From Gemmatimonadota bacterium (GTDB lineage Bacteria > Gemmatimonadota > Gemmatimonadetes > Gemmatimonadales > Gemmatimonadaceae): a stretch of DNA of 64,000 nt. This document shows, in pieces, positions 52,151 to 61,896 of this stretch (positions within the stretch are counted from its first letter, which is position 1; each line of letters starts with the position of its first letter). The position numbers were made by a program, and so were the translations under genes. The notes below the pieces were generated by a model. It was not told the DNA's origin. It did not search any database and saw only the letters and a program-made list of their open reading frames with translations. Location of the stretch: NCBI GenBank assembly GCA_026387895.1, contig JAPLKT010000121.1, positions 24,154 through 88,153 on the forward strand, in the 5' to 3' direction.

Positions 52151-53431
52151 GTGAATCTTACCGCGCGCGACCTCGACCGTGTCCTTACGGCCATTGATGA
52201 GGCGACCGAAGAAATGGTCGACTTCACGGTGGCCATGCTGCGTATCCCCACCGTAAACCCGCCGGGCGACGCGTACGAAGACTGCGCGCGGCTGATTGGC
52301 GCCCGCTTAGGCGACTGCGATTTTACGGTCGACTATCCGGTGGCGGACACACGTCCTGAGCACACCGCGACGCACCCGCGCATGAATGTCGTCGGGCTGC
52401 GGCGCGGCCGTACGGATCGGCCGTTGGTGCATCTCAATGGCCACTTCGATGTCGTTCCCGCTGGGGCGGGATGGACGATGGATCCCTTTGGCGGCGTCGT
52501 GAAGGACGGGCGCATCTACGGGCGTGGCTCGAGCGACATGAAGGCCGGGATCACCGCAGCGATTTACGCCGCTGAAGCGATTCGGCGTGTGGGAATTCCG
52601 CTGGTGGGCTCGGTGGAGATCAGCGGTACCGTCGATGAAGAGAGCGGTGGCTTTGCCGGCATGGCGTATCTGGCGCAGCAGGGCCGCGTCAGTGCGGATC
52701 GGACCGACGCAGTGATTATCACCGAGCCCACCGATACCGATCGCGTGTACATCGGGCACCGTGGGGTCTACTGGTTTGAAGTCACCACACGCGGGCGCAT
52801 TGCCCACGGGTCGATGCCCTTCCTTGGCGTGAATGCCATTGAACACATGGGCGTCATTCTCGACCGGATGCGTCGTGAGTTGATGCCGGCGCTCGGTGCA
52901 CGGACCACCGCGATCCCCGTGCAGCCGCTGGGCGCGCGCCATGCAACGCTCAACATCAACGGCATTGCCGGTGGGCAGTCGGTGGATGGTATCCAAACAC
53001 CGTGCGTTGCCGACCTATGCCGCGCGATTTTCGACCGTCGTTTTCTGGTCGAGGAAGGGTTCGATGCGACCCGCGCCGAGATCGTGGAGCTCCTCGAGCG
53101 CGCGGCCCGTGAGACCCCCGATCTGCTGTATGAACTGCAGGATTTAATGATTGTGCATCCGGTGCAAACGCCCGACGGCGCCTCCGTGGTGTCAGCGCTC
53201 GACCGCGGGGCGCAGCATGTGCTTGGTCGCCCGTTGCTCAAGGCGGCGAGTCCGGGAACGTACGACCACAAGCATGTCGACCGGATTGCCGGCGTGCCCA
53301 ACTGCGTGGCGTATGGTCCCGGGATTCTCAACCTCGCGCATCAGCCCGACGAATACTGCACCGTCGCCGATTTGGTGCAGTCCACGAAAGTGCTTGCCCT
53401 CGCAGTGCTCGAACTCACCGGCACGAACTGA
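52151..53431 (+). CDS. M20 peptidase, ArgE/DapE-type deacylase
   Basis: The 426-residue cytoplasmic protein (GTG start) has HLNGHFDVVPAG (zinc His), GRGSSDMKAG, ISGTVDEESGG (catalytic Glu) and AHGSMPFLGVNAIEHMG, the M20 arrangement of acetylornithine deacetylases and succinyl-diaminopimelate desuccinylases. It hydrolyses an N-acyl amino acid or dipeptide. It is transcribed divergently from the symporter operon and lies upstream of the SusC gene, so it may process imported peptide-like compounds. The true substrate is not decided by motifs. Confidence 0.9.
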   Translation: MNLTARDLDRVLTAIDEATEEMVDFTVAMLRIPTVNPPGDAYEDCARLIGARLGDCDFTVDYPVADTRPEHTATHPRMNVVGLRRGRTDRPLVHLNGHFDVVPAGAGWTMDPFGGVVKDGRIYGRGSSDMKAGITAAIYAAEAIRRVGIPLVGSVEISGTVDEESGGFAGMAYLAQQGRVSADRTDAVIITEPTDTDRVYIGHRGVYWFEVTTRGRIAHGSMPFLGVNAIEHMGVILDRMRRELMPALGARTTAIPVQPLGARHATLNINGIAGGQSVDGIQTPCVADLCRAIFDRRFLVEEGFDATRAEIVELLERAARETPDLLYELQDLMIVHPVQTPDGASVVSALDRGAQHVLGRPLLKAASPGTYDHKHVDRIAGVPNCVAYGPGILNLAHQPDEYCTVADLVQSTKVLALAVLELTGTN

Positions 53432-53526
53432 CCGGTACGAAATACACGCACCACGTTCGCTGTTGTTTCTGCTCCACCTGAACGACTTTCACCGCTCGCT
53501 GTGCACGTTTCCTCCACGAGGTTTCC

Positions 53527-56466
53527 ATGGAACAACGTTTTCGATGGCCCCTGGTATGTATCGCGGTGTTGGCGGCGCTGGGGCAGGCCACACCAGCCCT
53601 CGCACAAGCCGGCGGAACCATTGTCGGTAAGGTGACAGACGACCGCTCTGGTGTCGCACTGCCTGGCGCGCAGATCAGCACGATGGTTGATACCAAAGAC
53701 CGTTCGGCTCGCTCCGACCAAGACGGTCAGTACCGCCTCATCGACGTGCCGGCTGGTAGCCGGACCGTCACAGTGCGCATGATCGGCTATGCGGTCAAGA
53801 CCGCGACGGTCACTGTTGTTGCGGGGCAGACCGCCACGCTCAACGTGGCGCTCGCGGTGCGACCGCTCGACCTCGATGCGGTTGTCGTGACTGGCCAGGG
53901 CGGTGAAATCTCCAAGCGCCGCATTGCCACCACGGTCGACGTGGTCAGCCGGGAAGTGATTGAAGCCTCGCCAGCCAAGCGCTTGGACGAGTTGCTCCAG
54001 ACCACGCTCCCGGGCGCGCAGGTGCGCATGACGTCAGGCCAGGTCGGCACGACGTCCATTATGCGCACCCGTGGCGTCACGTCGGTGAGCAACAACTCCA
54101 CGCCGGTGATCTATGTGGACGGCGTACGTATGGACAACCTCAACACCATCGCGACGCTTGGCATGAACGTCTCGGGTGTGCGTGCGCAGGGTGCGGCCAC
54201 GAGCGCGATCGCCGACCTCCCGATGGATAACATCGACCGTGTGGAGTTCATCCCCGGCGGTGCGGCCACCACACTCTACGGTTCTGATGCCGCCAACGGC
54301 GTGCTGCAGATCTTTACCAAGCGTGGTGCCGCCGGCGCCCCGAAGATGTACTTCGAGGTGCGTGACGGGTATGACACACCGCAGACGCAGTTCAACTTCT
54401 TCAAGGCCACCAAGGACCTGATCTACCGGAATGGCCGCACGCAGCAATACTCGGCGGGCGTTGAGGGCGGCACGAACGGGTTTACGTACAGCTTGTCCGG
54501 CAATGTGCGGGCGAGCGAGACCCAGCGTGTGTACGGCGACAACACAGCCTTCGGGTTCCGCAGTGCCGTTGGCGCCAACGTCGGCAACAAGGGCAAGTAC
54601 CAGGGGTCGTTTTCGTACAACGAAACGGACACGCCGCGTTTCCGAAATGGCAACGCGGGCGGATACACGTCGCTCTGGGTGCTGGAGGCGGGCCGTTCGT
54701 CGGCCTTCGGGTTCAACAACAACATCGACAGCCTGAACGCCACTGACGCTGCCGCGCTCAAGACGTTCGTCAACAACGCCGAGCGGCTGCAGAACAACCG
54801 CGTGTTCACGCGCTCGTTCCAAACGTCACAGCGGCTGGACTTTGACCCGTTCCCTTCGGTCAAGGCCCACGTCACCTTCGGCGTCAATAATCGCTTCAGC
54901 AAGGAGCGGGCGATTGTCACCAACGAGTTCCTGATCGCGACCAAGGCGTATCCCGCCGGCACCACCGATCGCGGCTCGATCTCGAACTATGAGCGATCCT
55001 TCACGGGCTTCACGTTCGAAGCGGGCGCCCAGCACACCGCTTCGTTCGGAAACGACCTCTCGGTAATCTCGTCCGTCGGGACGCAGTTGTTCCGCAATGA
55101 CGACGTGCAGGTGCAGTACACCGCCACGAACGTGCGCGACGGGCAGGAAACGCTGGCTGGTGCCGGCGTGACCGCGTCCACAGATCTGGCGTACCGCGTG
55201 GCCAACTACGGCATCTATGGCCAGAGCAACATCAGCTGGCGCGAGAAGTACACGGTCGAGCTCGGCGTTCGTTTGGACAAGAACACGGCCTTCGGTGCGA
55301 ACACCGGCGCACAGACGTACCCGAAGGTCGGGTTGGTCTGGGCCTTGGGCAACGAAGACTGGCTGCGCAAGCTCATCAGTGAGAAGTACCTCTCGGATGT
55401 GCGTGTGCGCGCGGCGTACGGCGTTGCGGGACAGTTCCCGCAGCCGTTCGCCAATGACCGCACCGTGGCGATCAACTCGTTCAACGGCCAGCAGGCGGCG
55501 ACGTTCGGTCAGCCGGGCAACCGCAACTTGAAGCCGGAACGTACGGGCACCACAGAAGTCGGTGTCGACCTCTCGTTCCTGCAAGAGCGCATCACGATGG
55601 GACTTGGCTATTACTCGTCCCGCACGGTAGACGCGCTGCTCAACGCGCCGCCGTCGCCCTCGACTGGTGAAGTCAGCCAGATCACGAATGTCGGCGAGAT
55701 CGCGAATAACGGACTCGAGCTGCGGGCCACGGTCACGCCGATCAACACCCCGAATTTCCGTTTGTCGCTCAATGCGTCGTACAACACGCTTAATAACAAG
55801 GTGATGAAGCTTGGCGGCACGCCGCCGTTCGCCATCAGCGGGTATGGCGCCAGCACGGTGCAGGGCATGGTGCAGGAAGGCTACCCCGTGGGTTTCCTGC
55901 GCGGCGCCAACGCGATTTTTGACGCCACTGGCAAGATCACGGAGATCAAGCAGCTCGCATACCTCGGCAAGCCGATGCCTGACAAGTTCGGGAGCTTCGG
56001 CGCGCAGCTCGGTATCGGATCGCGTTTTACGCTGAGTATGAGTGCCGACTACCAGTTCGGCGGCCAGACGCAGTCGTTTGACCGCGCCTTCCGCTACCTC
56101 TATGGCGTGGCGGGCACCGACGGCTATGTGCCGGCGGCAGCGCTCGCGCAGGCCCCGTACAACGGAAGCCGCGCGGCGATCTGGCAGCAGGTGATGAACC
56201 TGTGGGTGGAGAAATCTGACTACGTGTCCGTCCGGACCATTACGGCGGATTACCGCGTCCCAGGAAAGTTCCTCCCCAGCGTGGCGAAGGACATGCGGAT
56301 GTCGTTCTCCGTCACCAACCCGTACCGATGGGCCGCCTCAAGCTTCGATCCTGAGACTGACCTGTCGTCGGCCCTCACGCAGGGTGGCGCAGCCGTTGGC
56401 GGATATAACTACGCTACGGAAAGCAGCCCCCGCAGCTTTATTCTCACTCTTCGCTTCGGATTCTGA
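53527..56466 (+). CDS. SusC/RagA TonB-dependent receptor
   Basis: This 979-residue outer-membrane protein has a signal peptide (CIAVLAALGQATPALAQ), a carboxypeptidase-regulatory-like domain (GGTIVGKVTDDRSGVALPGAQI), a TonB-box/plug region (IYVDGVRMDN, LYGSDAANGVLQIFTKRG) and a 22-strand barrel ending in the aromatic LRFGF. It imports large substrates with energy from TonB. The SusD partner is the next gene, 2 nt away. Length and domains are normal for SusC. Confidence 0.95.
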   Translation: MEQRFRWPLVCIAVLAALGQATPALAQAGGTIVGKVTDDRSGVALPGAQISTMVDTKDRSARSDQDGQYRLIDVPAGSRTVTVRMIGYAVKTATVTVVAGQTATLNVALAVRPLDLDAVVVTGQGGEISKRRIATTVDVVSREVIEASPAKRLDELLQTTLPGAQVRMTSGQVGTTSIMRTRGVTSVSNNSTPVIYVDGVRMDNLNTIATLGMNVSGVRAQGAATSAIADLPMDNIDRVEFIPGGAATTLYGSDAANGVLQIFTKRGAAGAPKMYFEVRDGYDTPQTQFNFFKATKDLIYRNGRTQQYSAGVEGGTNGFTYSLSGNVRASETQRVYGDNTAFGFRSAVGANVGNKGKYQGSFSYNETDTPRFRNGNAGGYTSLWVLEAGRSSAFGFNNNIDSLNATDAAALKTFVNNAERLQNNRVFTRSFQTSQRLDFDPFPSVKAHVTFGVNNRFSKERAIVTNEFLIATKAYPAGTTDRGSISNYERSFTGFTFEAGAQHTASFGNDLSVISSVGTQLFRNDDVQVQYTATNVRDGQETLAGAGVTASTDLAYRVANYGIYGQSNISWREKYTVELGVRLDKNTAFGANTGAQTYPKVGLVWALGNEDWLRKLISEKYLSDVRVRAAYGVAGQFPQPFANDRTVAINSFNGQQAATFGQPGNRNLKPERTGTTEVGVDLSFLQERITMGLGYYSSRTVDALLNAPPSPSTGEVSQITNVGEIANNGLELRATVTPINTPNFRLSLNASYNTLNNKVMKLGGTPPFAISGYGASTVQGMVQEGYPVGFLRGANAIFDATGKITEIKQLAYLGKPMPDKFGSFGAQLGIGSRFTLSMSADYQFGGQTQSFDRAFRYLYGVAGTDGYVPAAALAQAPYNGSRAAIWQQVMNLWVEKSDYVSVRTITADYRVPGKFLPSVAKDMRMSFSVTNPYRWAASSFDPETDLSSALTQGGAAVGGYNYATESSPRSFILTLRFGF

Positions 56467-56468
56467 CC

Positions 56469-57920
56469 ATGCGCCGACATAACCTGCCGCGGGCCATGCG
56501 CCTGCTTGCGCCGACGCTGGCCGTCATCATTGCCGGCGCGTGTAGCAACTTTCATCCCACCGATGTTAAGAACCCCAACCTGACCGACCAGCAGTTCCTC
56601 AACACGCCCGCCGCTGGCGCCGCGTGGTTGCGTGGGACACAGCGTCAGTTTTTGACCACGCTCAACAGCGTGGTGCAAAACAGCGAGCTTGTCTCGGACA
56701 ATTATTTCAACAACTACACCACCAACAACCAGCAGTTTGACGCGCCGAACATTCTGTACATCGACCCGGAAGTCACGTCGATTCAGAACGCGATTGCCCG
56801 CCTGCGCTATATGGGCACCTTCGGGCTCGACAGCGTGTACCCGCGCGATCCGCTCGTAACGGTCAACGACAGGGCCGAAATTCTCTACTATCGCGGCGTG
56901 GCCTCGTTGTGGGCTGGTGAGATGTATGTCGGGTTGCCGGCGGTTGCGAATGGCGAAGTGGTGGACTGGAAGACGCACCTCGCCAGCGCTATCGCCGACT
57001 TCCAGCAAGCGCGTACCTTGTCGACAGACGTTGCCGCGAAGAACAGCTATACGCTGGCTATCGCGCGCGCGAACTATCGACTCGGAAACAAGACCTTGGC
57101 GGTTTCGGAGGCCACGGCGTTGCTGGTGGCGAATCCGACTTTTATCCGCAATGCGACCTTCGATGCGGTCAACGGGCCGTCCAACAGCATGCAGGGTGTG
57201 CTGACCAGCTCGGTGAACAACTTCCAGCCGCTGCCGCGACTGGACTTCCTTGATCCCAAGTATCCCAACCGCGGCACGACGGTGGTGAGCCCGATCGCAT
57301 TCCTCAAGGCTGAGGAAGCGCATCTCATCATCGCCGAAGGGTTGCTGTCCGATAACAACCTCGTGTCTGCGAAGGACCGCCTAACGCAGTTGCTGACGCT
57401 GGTGAAGTCGCGGACCGTAGAAGCCGTGGACAGCCGTCTGCAGCTCCGTGGTCGTGCCGGTGGAAAAACGAACTACCCCAACACCGCCGACTCCAAGGTG
57501 TCGTTCGCGGTGGGGTCGCCGCTCCTGGATGGCTTCGTGCTTGCTCGGACAGCCACGACCATGGTACCGACGGTCTCTGGGACGTCGGTGACGGCCGCGC
57601 AGATTGCGGCCGCCGCAACGATCGACGACGCACAGTATCTGCTATATCTCATGCGTCAGGAAATCTTCATTGCCGAAGGCCGGCGCATGGCTGACCTCGG
57701 CATCCGCATGCCGGTGGCGCAGACGGAAATCATTGCGAACGCCAACACGAAGGACGGCGCGACATACACGCTCGCGGTGATTCCGTCATTCATCCCAACG
57801 GCGTTCGGCATGGACGGCTTTACGTATGATGCCACGGCGAAAACTGCGATCATGAAGTTCGACATGAACCGGGTACTCGTGGCAAACAAGACGGCTTCCC
57901 AAATATTTCCCTTCAAGTGA
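56469..57920 (+). CDS. SusD/RagB family lipoprotein
   Basis: The 483-residue surface lipoprotein has lipobox AGACSNF and the SusD-type helical TPR arrangement, with NPNLTDQQFLNTP, YYRGVASLWAGEMYVGLP and MRQEIFIAEGRRMADLG near the C-terminus. It binds the substrate and lids the SusC pore. It begins 2 nt after susC. The stop overlaps a GTG in the next frame, but the P1 peptidase probably starts farther on. The ligand is unknown. Confidence 0.92.
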   Translation: MRRHNLPRAMRLLAPTLAVIIAGACSNFHPTDVKNPNLTDQQFLNTPAAGAAWLRGTQRQFLTTLNSVVQNSELVSDNYFNNYTTNNQQFDAPNILYIDPEVTSIQNAIARLRYMGTFGLDSVYPRDPLVTVNDRAEILYYRGVASLWAGEMYVGLPAVANGEVVDWKTHLASAIADFQQARTLSTDVAAKNSYTLAIARANYRLGNKTLAVSEATALLVANPTFIRNATFDAVNGPSNSMQGVLTSSVNNFQPLPRLDFLDPKYPNRGTTVVSPIAFLKAEEAHLIIAEGLLSDNNLVSAKDRLTQLLTLVKSRTVEAVDSRLQLRGRAGGKTNYPNTADSKVSFAVGSPLLDGFVLARTATTMVPTVSGTSVTAAQIAAAATIDDAQYLLYLMRQEIFIAEGRRMADLGIRMPVAQTEIIANANTKDGATYTLAVIPSFIPTAFGMDGFTYDATAKTAIMKFDMNRVLVANKTASQIFPFK

Positions 57921-58000
57921 CCACTGGACTTTTCGTGACCTCGTTGACGCATGCGTCCGCCACCCGCCCCGGTTTGGGGCGGTGTGGTGGTCTGCGGGCG

Positions 58001-59116
58001 ATGGTACGGCTCCTTCCTGCGGTGCTCTTCACGACCGCACTCCACGCACAGCAGCCAACCGCTCCCCGTCCGGCGGGGCAGGCGCCCGCGCGCATCACGC
58101 AGGTTGGCCCCGGGCCGACCAACTCAATCACCGATGTGCCGGGGCTCCTCGTTGGGCAGTACTCCAAGTTCGGCGACGGCTACCGGTCAGGCACGACGGT
58201 CATCCGCACCGAGCGTGGCGCCACGGCAGGCTATAGCCAGATGGGCGGCGCGCCTGGCACCAAGGAAACCGATCTCCTCAAGCCCGGCGGACAGGTTCGT
58301 GCCGTGCAGGCCATTATGCTGAGCGGTGGGAGCGCGTTCGGCTTGGACGCCGCGAGTGGCGTCATGAAGTGGATGGAAGAGCACAACTTTGGTGTGCCCG
58401 TTGGCGGTGGCGTCGTACCTATCGTTCCAGCAGCAATCCTGATGGATCTCGGACGCGGTGGCGACTTCAAAAAGCGCCCCGATGCCGATTTTGGCTACAA
58501 GGCAACTGAGCTTGCGTCGAGGGATCCGGTGGTGAGCGGACGCTTCGGGGCCGGGACCGGCGCTGGTTGGGGCATGGGCACGGCGAGCGTTAAGCTGTCC
58601 AATGGCTACACCGTGGCGGCGTTGGTCGCACTCAATCCGGCGGGCTCGCCGGTGGACCCGCGCACCTGCTTGCCGTACGGGATGTACCTCGAACTGGCGA
58701 ACGAGTTCAACCTCGTGCAGCCCACTGCGCAGGAGTGCACCGCCACGTCAGGCGGCCGCGGCGGCCCACGGGACGGATCGGTGGATGCGCCGTTCAACAC
58801 CACCATCGCGATCGTCGTGACTGATGCTCCGCTCGAAGATCTTGAGGCCGAGCGGATGGCCGTGATTGCGAACGATGGTTTGGCGCGCGCGATTGTGCCG
58901 ATCCACGGCATTGGCGATGGCGACACCGTGTTTGGGATGGCCACCACGCCACCGAGCCACAATCTCACCAACCAAGAACTCGGCGCCATTTTCAATGCGG
59001 CCGCCGATGCGCTGGGACGGGCGGTCATTCACGCCGTCGTTGAATCGAAGCAGATGGGCAACAGCCGAGTCGGCTATTGCCAGCAGTACCCGAGCGCCTG
59101 CGTCAAACGTAAGTAG
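58001..59116 (+). CDS. P1 family peptidase (DmpA-like), exported
   Basis: From ATG 58001 the 371-residue protein has a signal peptide (MVRLLPAVLFTTALHA). The DmpA/P1 fold is shown by NSITDVPGLLVGQYSK, SGGSAFGLDAASGVM, and FNTTIAIVVTDAPL, where the chain is expected to be autocatalytically cleaved before a Thr to give the nucleophile. Family members are aminopeptidases with specificity for D- or beta-amino acids. A GTG at 57917 overlaps the susD stop and is an alternative start, but it would put 28 unlikely residues before the signal. It is in the SusC/D operon, 41 nt ahead of an MBL gene. Confidence 0.87.
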   Translation: MVRLLPAVLFTTALHAQQPTAPRPAGQAPARITQVGPGPTNSITDVPGLLVGQYSKFGDGYRSGTTVIRTERGATAGYSQMGGAPGTKETDLLKPGGQVRAVQAIMLSGGSAFGLDAASGVMKWMEEHNFGVPVGGGVVPIVPAAILMDLGRGGDFKKRPDADFGYKATELASRDPVVSGRFGAGTGAGWGMGTASVKLSNGYTVAALVALNPAGSPVDPRTCLPYGMYLELANEFNLVQPTAQECTATSGGRGGPRDGSVDAPFNTTIAIVVTDAPLEDLEAERMAVIANDGLARAIVPIHGIGDGDTVFGMATTPPSHNLTNQELGAIFNAAADALGRAVIHAVVESKQMGNSRVGYCQQYPSACVKRK

Positions 59117-59156
59117 CTAGTTCCGTACCGATTCTCATAAACCGAAAGAGCGCCTC

Positions 59157-60218
59157 GTGATCCGTCGTACCTGTTGGCTTCTGGCCACCATCCTTCTGAC
59201 GGGCGCGACCCTTTCGGCGCAGTCGACGCCTCGCCCCCTCGTCATCTACTTTGTGGATGTCGAGGGCGGCCAGGCGACACTGATCAAAACACCCGCTGGC
59301 GAAGCGTTTCTTATAGACGCCGGCTTTCCTGGCGGCACGGGCACCTTTCAGTCGACCCCCGGTGCTCCCGAGTCCGCACGTGATGCGCAGCGGATTTTGG
59401 CCGCCGCACGCGACGCGGGACTGACGCAAATCGATCACCTGATGCTCACGCACTATCATGCCGATCATGCTGGCGGTGTGATTGAGCTCGCGCAGTTGAT
59501 GCCCATCCGGCACTTCATTGATCACGCAGCGCCCAGTGCAGAGGCTGAGGTCGTGGTGCCGGGAACGCAGGCCCTGTACGACGCCTACGTTGCGCTCCGT
59601 GCCAAGGGTACGCACACAGAACCCAAACCCGGTGACACGCTCGCTATCAAGGGGCTCGATGTTGTGGTGGTGTCCACGGCCGGCGATGTGCTCACGACGC
59701 CGATCAATGGTGCCGGCGCGGCGAACCCAGCGTGTGGCAGTGGCGGTGTGCCCGCGCAGGAGAAAACCGAGAACCCGCGCTCCACGGGAATCTGGCTGCA
59801 GTATGGCAAGTTCCGGTTCCTCGACATCGGTGACCTGAGCGGCCCGCCGCAATATGCGCTCACCTGTCCGCGCAACATGATCGGTGAGTCCGACGTCTAC
59901 CTTATTGCACACCACGGCGGCGCCGACGGTTCCGATCCTGCATTCTTCAGTGCCGTAAAACCGCGGGTCGCCGTGTTCAACAACGGACCACGGAAAGGGG
60001 CGCAGGCCCCCACGTTCGCGACACTCGCGCAGATGCCCAGCATCGACGGGTGGCAGCTCCACCGCTCGCTCAATCAGGGAGTGACCAACCTCCCCGATGA
60101 GCGCATCGCCAACCTGGACGAATCCACCAGCGCGTGGATCAAGATCACGGCGCAGGATGACGGGTCGTTTACTGTCACCAACGGCCGTACGGGACAGACC
60201 AAGGCCTATCCACGCTGA
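59157..60218 (+). CDS. exported metallo-beta-lactamase-fold hydrolase
   Basis: The 353-residue protein (GTG start) has a signal peptide (LLATILLTGATLSAQ) and a binuclear MBL motif LTHYHADHAGG. Further zinc-ligand candidates are His in MIGESDVYLIAHHGG and the DIGDLSG segment. It looks like the MBL domain of ComEC/Rec2 without the membrane part. It could be a phosphodiesterase, lactonase or glyoxalase-like hydrolase. It is the last gene of the SusC/SusD/P1 operon. Its stop lies inside the first unit of the tandem array at 60213-60316. Confidence 0.87.
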   Translation: MIRRTCWLLATILLTGATLSAQSTPRPLVIYFVDVEGGQATLIKTPAGEAFLIDAGFPGGTGTFQSTPGAPESARDAQRILAAARDAGLTQIDHLMLTHYHADHAGGVIELAQLMPIRHFIDHAAPSAEAEVVVPGTQALYDAYVALRAKGTHTEPKPGDTLAIKGLDVVVVSTAGDVLTTPINGAGAANPACGSGGVPAQEKTENPRSTGIWLQYGKFRFLDIGDLSGPPQYALTCPRNMIGESDVYLIAHHGGADGSDPAFFSAVKPRVAVFNNGPRKGAQAPTFATLAQMPSIDGWQLHRSLNQGVTNLPDERIANLDESTSAWIKITAQDDGSFTVTNGRTGQTKAYPR

Positions 60219-60316
60219 CCGATCTGCGCTAACCGATCTGCGCTAACCGATCTGCGCTAACCGATCTGCGCTCTAACCGATCTGCGCTCTAACCGATCTG
60301 CGCTCTAACCGATCTG
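60213..60316. repeat. 7-unit tandem repeat joining two convergent stop codons
   Basis: Four 14 nt units (CGCTAACCGATCTG; the first has a G for an A) are followed by three 16 nt units (CGCTCTAACCGATCTG). The first unit carries the TGA of the MBL gene (60216-60218). The last carries the TAG of the aldehyde dehydrogenase on the minus strand (60305-60307), whose final codons encode QIG-stop. The units are thus copies of the two genes' 3' ends. Confidence 0.95.
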
Positions 60317-61762
60317 CGGGCGAATAATCGCCATGCGTGACACGGTGAACTCCTCGGCGGCAAAACGCGGCCCCTCACGGCCGATTCCCGAGTCTTTGAC
60401 GCCACCGTAGGGCATAGAGTCGGACCGGAACCCAGGGACTTCGTTCACGACCACACCGCCGACTTCCAGCGTGTTCAATGCGGCGAAGGTATTGGCCAGC
60501 GACGCGGTGAAAATGCTCGCGTGCAGGCCATAGCGAGAATCGTTGACCAGTGCGAAGGCCGCGTCAATATCTGTGACCGTGCGGATACACATGACCGGAC
60601 CAAAGATTTCCTCGTTCCAGACGAGCGCTCCCGTCGGCGGTTCAATGATGACCGTGGGCTCAAAGGCGCCGCCGCGGAGCGTGCCACCGTGGGCAATCAC
60701 AGCGCCAGCGGTAACCGCTTGCGCAATCCAGTCGGCGACGCGCGCCGTGCTGGCTTCATTGATGAGCGCTGAGATGTGCGTCGCCGCATTGCGGGGATCG
60801 CCCACGACCACGGCGGCCAGATGCTTCGTGAGTGCGCCAATGAACGCATCGGCCACGCGTTCGAGAACGATGACCCGTTGCACCGAGATGCAGGCTTGGC
60901 CAGAGGCGTAGTAACTGCCGCGTACAGCGGCGGCCGCGGCGGCTTCGATGTCGGCGCTCTCGTCGACGATGAACGCCGAGTTTGATCCCAGCTCGAGGAG
61001 CGTCTTGCGCGGTGCCGCCAACTTCGCAATTGCATGGCCCACACCGGCAGACCCCGTAAAGGATACGGCACCAATGCGGGGATCAGAGACTAGAGTGGCT
61101 CCGACGACCGCGTCGCCGGTGACGAGTTGGACGATGCCTTGCGGGACGTCGAGCGTCGCCGCGATCTCTCGCATAATGTGAATCAGCCACAGCGTGGCGA
61201 GCGGCGTCTGTGGTGCAGGCTTGATGATGATCGGACAGCCTGCCGCAATCGCCGGTGCAATCTTGTGCGCTGCGAGCAGCAGTGGATAGTTGAATCCGGT
61301 GATCCCGACGATGACGCCGATCGGCTTTCTAATCCAAAATCCAACCATGCCAGTGCCGCTCGGGAGGAGATCCAGCGGAACCGTTTCGCCGTGCAGTCGC
61401 GACACTTCACCCGCGGCTGTTTCGAGCGTCAGGATGGTGCGGGCGACTTCGACCACACAGTCGCGATGCGGCTTTCCAGTTTCGAGGACGAGCAGATTTT
61501 CGAAGTCAGCACGGTGCGCGGTGAGGGCCGCGCAAGTGCGCGCCAGCAATTCTTTGCGCGCGTAACTCGAGAGCGCACCGACTTTCTGACGGACCGCTAA
61601 GGCGTGATCGAGTGCCGCATTGGCATCGTCCGTACTGCCGACGGGGCTGTCGCAGACGCGCGATCCGTCGAAGGGAAAAATGACCGGGGCGGTTGTTTTT
61701 GCAGCGCGCCAAGAATCTCCAATGGGGAGTCCCGTTGGAAACGATGGAGAGAACAGCGTCAT
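60305..61762 (-). CDS. NAD(P)-dependent aldehyde dehydrogenase
   Basis: The 485-residue enzyme from ATG 61762 has GFNYPL (Asn158), KPAPQTPL at 181-188, FTGSAGVG, LLELGSNSAFIV with Glu257, and SGQACISVQR with Cys291, the ALDH catalytic set. NSAF in place of the common GGxxP-type motif after Glu257 puts it near lactaldehyde and non-phosphorylating glyceraldehyde-3-phosphate dehydrogenases. It oxidises an aldehyde to the acid with NAD or NADP. It converges on the MBL gene through the tandem repeat. Confidence 0.92.
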   Translation of the reverse strand: MTLFSPSFPTGLPIGDSWRAAKTTAPVIFPFDGSRVCDSPVGSTDDANAALDHALAVRQKVGALSSYARKELLARTCAALTAHRADFENLLVLETGKPHRDCVVEVARTILTLETAAGEVSRLHGETVPLDLLPSGTGMVGFWIRKPIGVIVGITGFNYPLLLAAHKIAPAIAAGCPIIIKPAPQTPLATLWLIHIMREIAATLDVPQGIVQLVTGDAVVGATLVSDPRIGAVSFTGSAGVGHAIAKLAAPRKTLLELGSNSAFIVDESADIEAAAAAAVRGSYYASGQACISVQRVIVLERVADAFIGALTKHLAAVVVGDPRNAATHISALINEASTARVADWIAQAVTAGAVIAHGGTLRGGAFEPTVIIEPPTGALVWNEEIFGPVMCIRTVTDIDAAFALVNDSRYGLHASIFTASLANTFAALNTLEVGGVVVNEVPGFRSDSMPYGGVKDSGIGREGPRFAAEEFTVSRMAIIRPQIG

Positions 61763-61896
61763 AGAGATTTCGGCAAACGTGAGGTGAATCGCCAGCACCC
61801 GATGAGCTGGGGTGGTGGAGGCTCCTGAAAATTGCGCCTCGTACTGTGCGGGGGGCAAGTAGCCTTGCCTCGTACGGGACAAGACGACGAGTTCCG

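Noticed and set aside
60213..60316. Sequencing-adapter contamination
   Set aside because: The minus-strand unit resembles part of a common adapter (AGATCGG...AGAGCG), but it has two different bases, occurs seven times in tandem and contains the gene's own last codons.
60213..60316. CRISPR array
   Set aside because: Units are only 14-16 nt, directly adjacent with no spacers, and no cas genes are near.
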